Below the pieces are notes generated by a model, which saw nothing but the letters and a program-made list of their open reading frames with translations, did not search any database and had not been told where the DNA came from. This document shows positions 62,723 to 64,000 of a stretch of DNA of 64,000 bases, piece by piece. Position numbers and translations under genes: made by a program. How positions within the stretch are numbered: position 1 is the first letter of the stretch; each line of letters opens with the position of its first letter. The stretch is from Actinophytocola sp035634895 (lineage in GTDB: Bacteria; Actinomycetota; Actinomycetes; Mycobacteriales; Pseudonocardiaceae), in assembly GCF_035634895.1 (NCBI RefSeq), contig NZ_DASQCC010000001.1, positions 27,012 through 91,011 of the forward strand, in the 5' to 3' direction.

Positions 62723-63786
62723 TTCACGGTCTTGAGTGCCTCGACGAGCACCTGCTGGGGCACCGCGCCGACCGCGACCTGGCCGTCCTGGGTGATCAGG
62801 GCGGTGCCGACGCTGGCGGAGATCACGTAGCCGGTGCCGAAGTCCCCGTGGACCTCCTTGCCGAACGTGCCGAGCAGCGCGGTGAGGTCCTGGCCGGACC
62901 GCTCGCCGGTCGTGTTCATCAACTCGGCGGGGATCTTGCCGGTGGCGACGATGTCCCAGCCGCGGCCGACGGTCTTCATGTCGACCTTGCCCAGCCAGTC
63001 CTCGAGGTTCTGGCCGTGGACCTCGTCCTGGACCTTCTCCTCGGAGACGGACGCGCCGGCGGGCGGGGTGAAGGCGAAGAGCTTCGGGTCCTGCGTGGCG
63101 TGGGTGAAGTCCGTGAAGCCGATCTTCACCGCCGGGTCGGCCTGGCCGTTGGCGAGCACCTCGACCGACATCGGGATCCGCAGCTCGGAGTCGATGGAGA
63201 CGCGGATCTCGCGAAGCAGCGTCTTCTCGGTCGGCTTGGGCGTGAGGACGAGCTGGTAGACGGGCCGGTCCGCGACACGCGCCGTGCCGTCGACGGTGAC
63301 CGTCGAGTCCTGCTGCATGGCGGTGACCAGCTGGGCGGCCGCCTTGGCCGGGTCGGCGAACATGCCCTCCAGGGGCTTCTGGCCGGCGTTCTCCTGGTGC
63401 GGCACCTTGGTGACCGTCCGGTCCTCGGAGTTCCAGACCCAGACGGTCGACCCGTCGTCGACGATGGTCATCTCACTCTGGCGGCCCGGGACGGCCAGGC
63501 GCGCCTTGCCCGAGCCGTCGGCCCAGACCTCGGCGGCCTTGCCGTTGCTGGGGCTGGCCGGAATGCCCGGGATCGGCAGGCCGAGATGGTTCTGCACCTC
63601 GACGGACCCGGCGAAGGCCGGGATCTCGGTGTTCAGCACCGACTGGACCAGCGACTCGGCGCTCACCGGTGGCAACGCCGGCGGTGCCTCCCCGGCACCG
63701 GCCGGCGTCGCGAGCAACACCAACCCGACGACCCCCGCCGCGGTCCCGGCCGCCGCGAACGACAGCGCGGTCTTCCTCGAGTTCAT
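62719..63786 (-). CDS. Secreted LolA-like (lipoprotein-sorting fold) protein
   Basis: The 355-residue protein has a signal peptide (about 1-32, LLATPAGAGEAPP) without a lipobox. A LolA/LppX-type half-barrel follows with KARLAVPGRQSEMTIVDDGS, then WVWNSEDRTVTKVPH and PVYQLVLTPKPTEKTLLREI. In Gram-positive bacteria this fold carries lipids across the wall. Co-location with an ABC-2 exporter suggests envelope lipid handling. The ATG at 63786 follows GAGGGG. CTGAGA repeats lie upstream. Confidence 0.78.
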   Translation of the reverse strand: MNSRKTALSFAAAGTAAGVVGLVLLATPAGAGEAPPALPPVSAESLVQSVLNTEIPAFAGSVEVQNHLGLPIPGIPASPSNGKAAEVWADGSGKARLAVPGRQSEMTIVDDGSTVWVWNSEDRTVTKVPHQENAGQKPLEGMFADPAKAAAQLVTAMQQDSTVTVDGTARVADRPVYQLVLTPKPTEKTLLREIRVSIDSELRIPMSVEVLANGQADPAVKIGFTDFTHATQDPKLFAFTPPAGASVSEEKVQDEVHGQNLEDWLGKVDMKTVGRGWDIVATGKIPAELMNTTGERSGQDLTALLGTFGKEVHGDFGTGYVISASVGTALITQDGQVAVGAVPQQVLVEALKTVK

Positions 63787-63845
63787 GTGCACCCCTCGTT
63801 CGTTGTCTTTCTCGTGCCTGTGACCTTGAGGTTGCCGCACGGTTA

Positions 63846-63891
63846 CTGAGATGGCCCTGAGAGCGCCCGAGAACCTGAGATTCCACTGAGA
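63846..63891. promoter_or_regulatory. CTGAGA direct repeats upstream of the LolA-like operon
   Basis: CTGAGA occurs at 63846, 63857, 63875 and 63886, with CCGAGA at 63867. The outer pairs are exactly 11 bp apart. The set lies 60-105 bp upstream of the LolA-like start and matches the motif and spacing of the repeats upstream of sigE (21223-21250). A response-regulator site is inferred. From 63892 to the window end I see no gene. Confidence 0.5.
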
Positions 63892-64000
63892 GTCGCAGGT
63901 CGCCGGCGCCTCGAACCGCATCGTAGGCCGCGGCCGCCACTCGACCCCGCCGCGGCGACGCCCCCACCGCCACCGACCACGGGATCTACGCCGCGAGGAA

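Overview
The window is high-GC actinobacterial chromosome with many GTG starts and tight ATGA/GTGA overlaps. Gene content and order repeatedly match mycobacteria: lpqY-sugABC, a general-stress membrane protein, a TM-less MgtE/CBS protein, a DUF1003 protein, mrp, tatB-htrA-rseA-sigE, an O-methyltransferase, glgC/glgA and DUF3117 correspond to the Rv1211-Rv1239 block of M. tuberculosis. A second block (xseB-xseA-lipid droplet protein/ispH/DUF6542/ychF) corresponds to Rv1107c-Rv1112. Extra sugar transport, kinase, secreted protease and Uma2 genes, plus repeat-rich intergenic DNA, suggest a Pseudonocardiales actinomycete (Lentzea/Saccharothrix type). That genus-level guess is inference. The DNA looks like ordinary core chromosome. 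I see no rRNA, tRNA, CRISPR, intact insertion sequence, prophage or biosynthetic cluster.

Layout. 0-2 kb: end of a DMT transporter; a TetR regulator with paired operators, divergent from a DUF4267 membrane protein. 2-6.3 kb: a probable trehalose importer (lpqY-sugABC). 6.5-14.2 kb: stress protein, acyl-CoA dehydrogenase, zinc-ribbon protein, slipin pair, two overlapping CoA-ester lyases, an APH(6)-like kinase. 14.3-22.2 kb: MgtE/CBS and DUF1003 proteins, MarR/mrp divergent pair, tatB-htrA-rseA-sigE envelope-stress operon, O-methyltransferase. 22.2-30.3 kb: glgC/glgA divergent pair, acetyltransferase, GtrA protein, secreted trypsin-like protease, leucyl aminopeptidase, DUF3117, PaaX regulator and enoyl-CoA hydratase. 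30.6-41.4 kb: xseA/xseB with an unknown gene between them, lipid-droplet protein, ispH, DUF6542 protein, rmuC, sbcDC. 41.4-46.7 kb: a LacI-controlled sugar ABC importer with two kinases. 47-53 kb: Ada-AlkA fusion glycosylase, large secreted subtilase, ychF. 53-57 kb: a frameshifted Uma2 gene, small unknown gene, NIPSNAP protein, PhoD-like phosphodiesterase, small membrane protein, pterin dehydratase. 57.1-60.9 kb: TPP riboswitch and thiBPQ thiamine importer. 60.8-64 kb: an ABC-2 exporter pair and a LolA-like secreted protein.

Regulation. At least twelve genes carry a TANNNT -10 box whose last base lies 6-8 nt before the start codon, as expected for leaderless transcripts. The MarR/mrp pair is the most striking: one 25-bp perfect palindrome supplies both divergent -10 boxes. 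CTGAGA direct repeats at 11-bp spacing sit upstream of sigE and upstream of the LolA-like gene.

The most unusual non-coding signal is a 145-bp element present as two approximately 94 percent identical inverted copies (30389-30533 and 46771-46915) plus a diverged third near 730. The two close copies carry two perfect DnaA-box nonamers each; the third carries one. No complete undescribed system is evident. The best leads are this repeat family, a composite palindrome at 7128-7271, the repeat pair around 10.7-11.4 kb and several unrecognised small genes.
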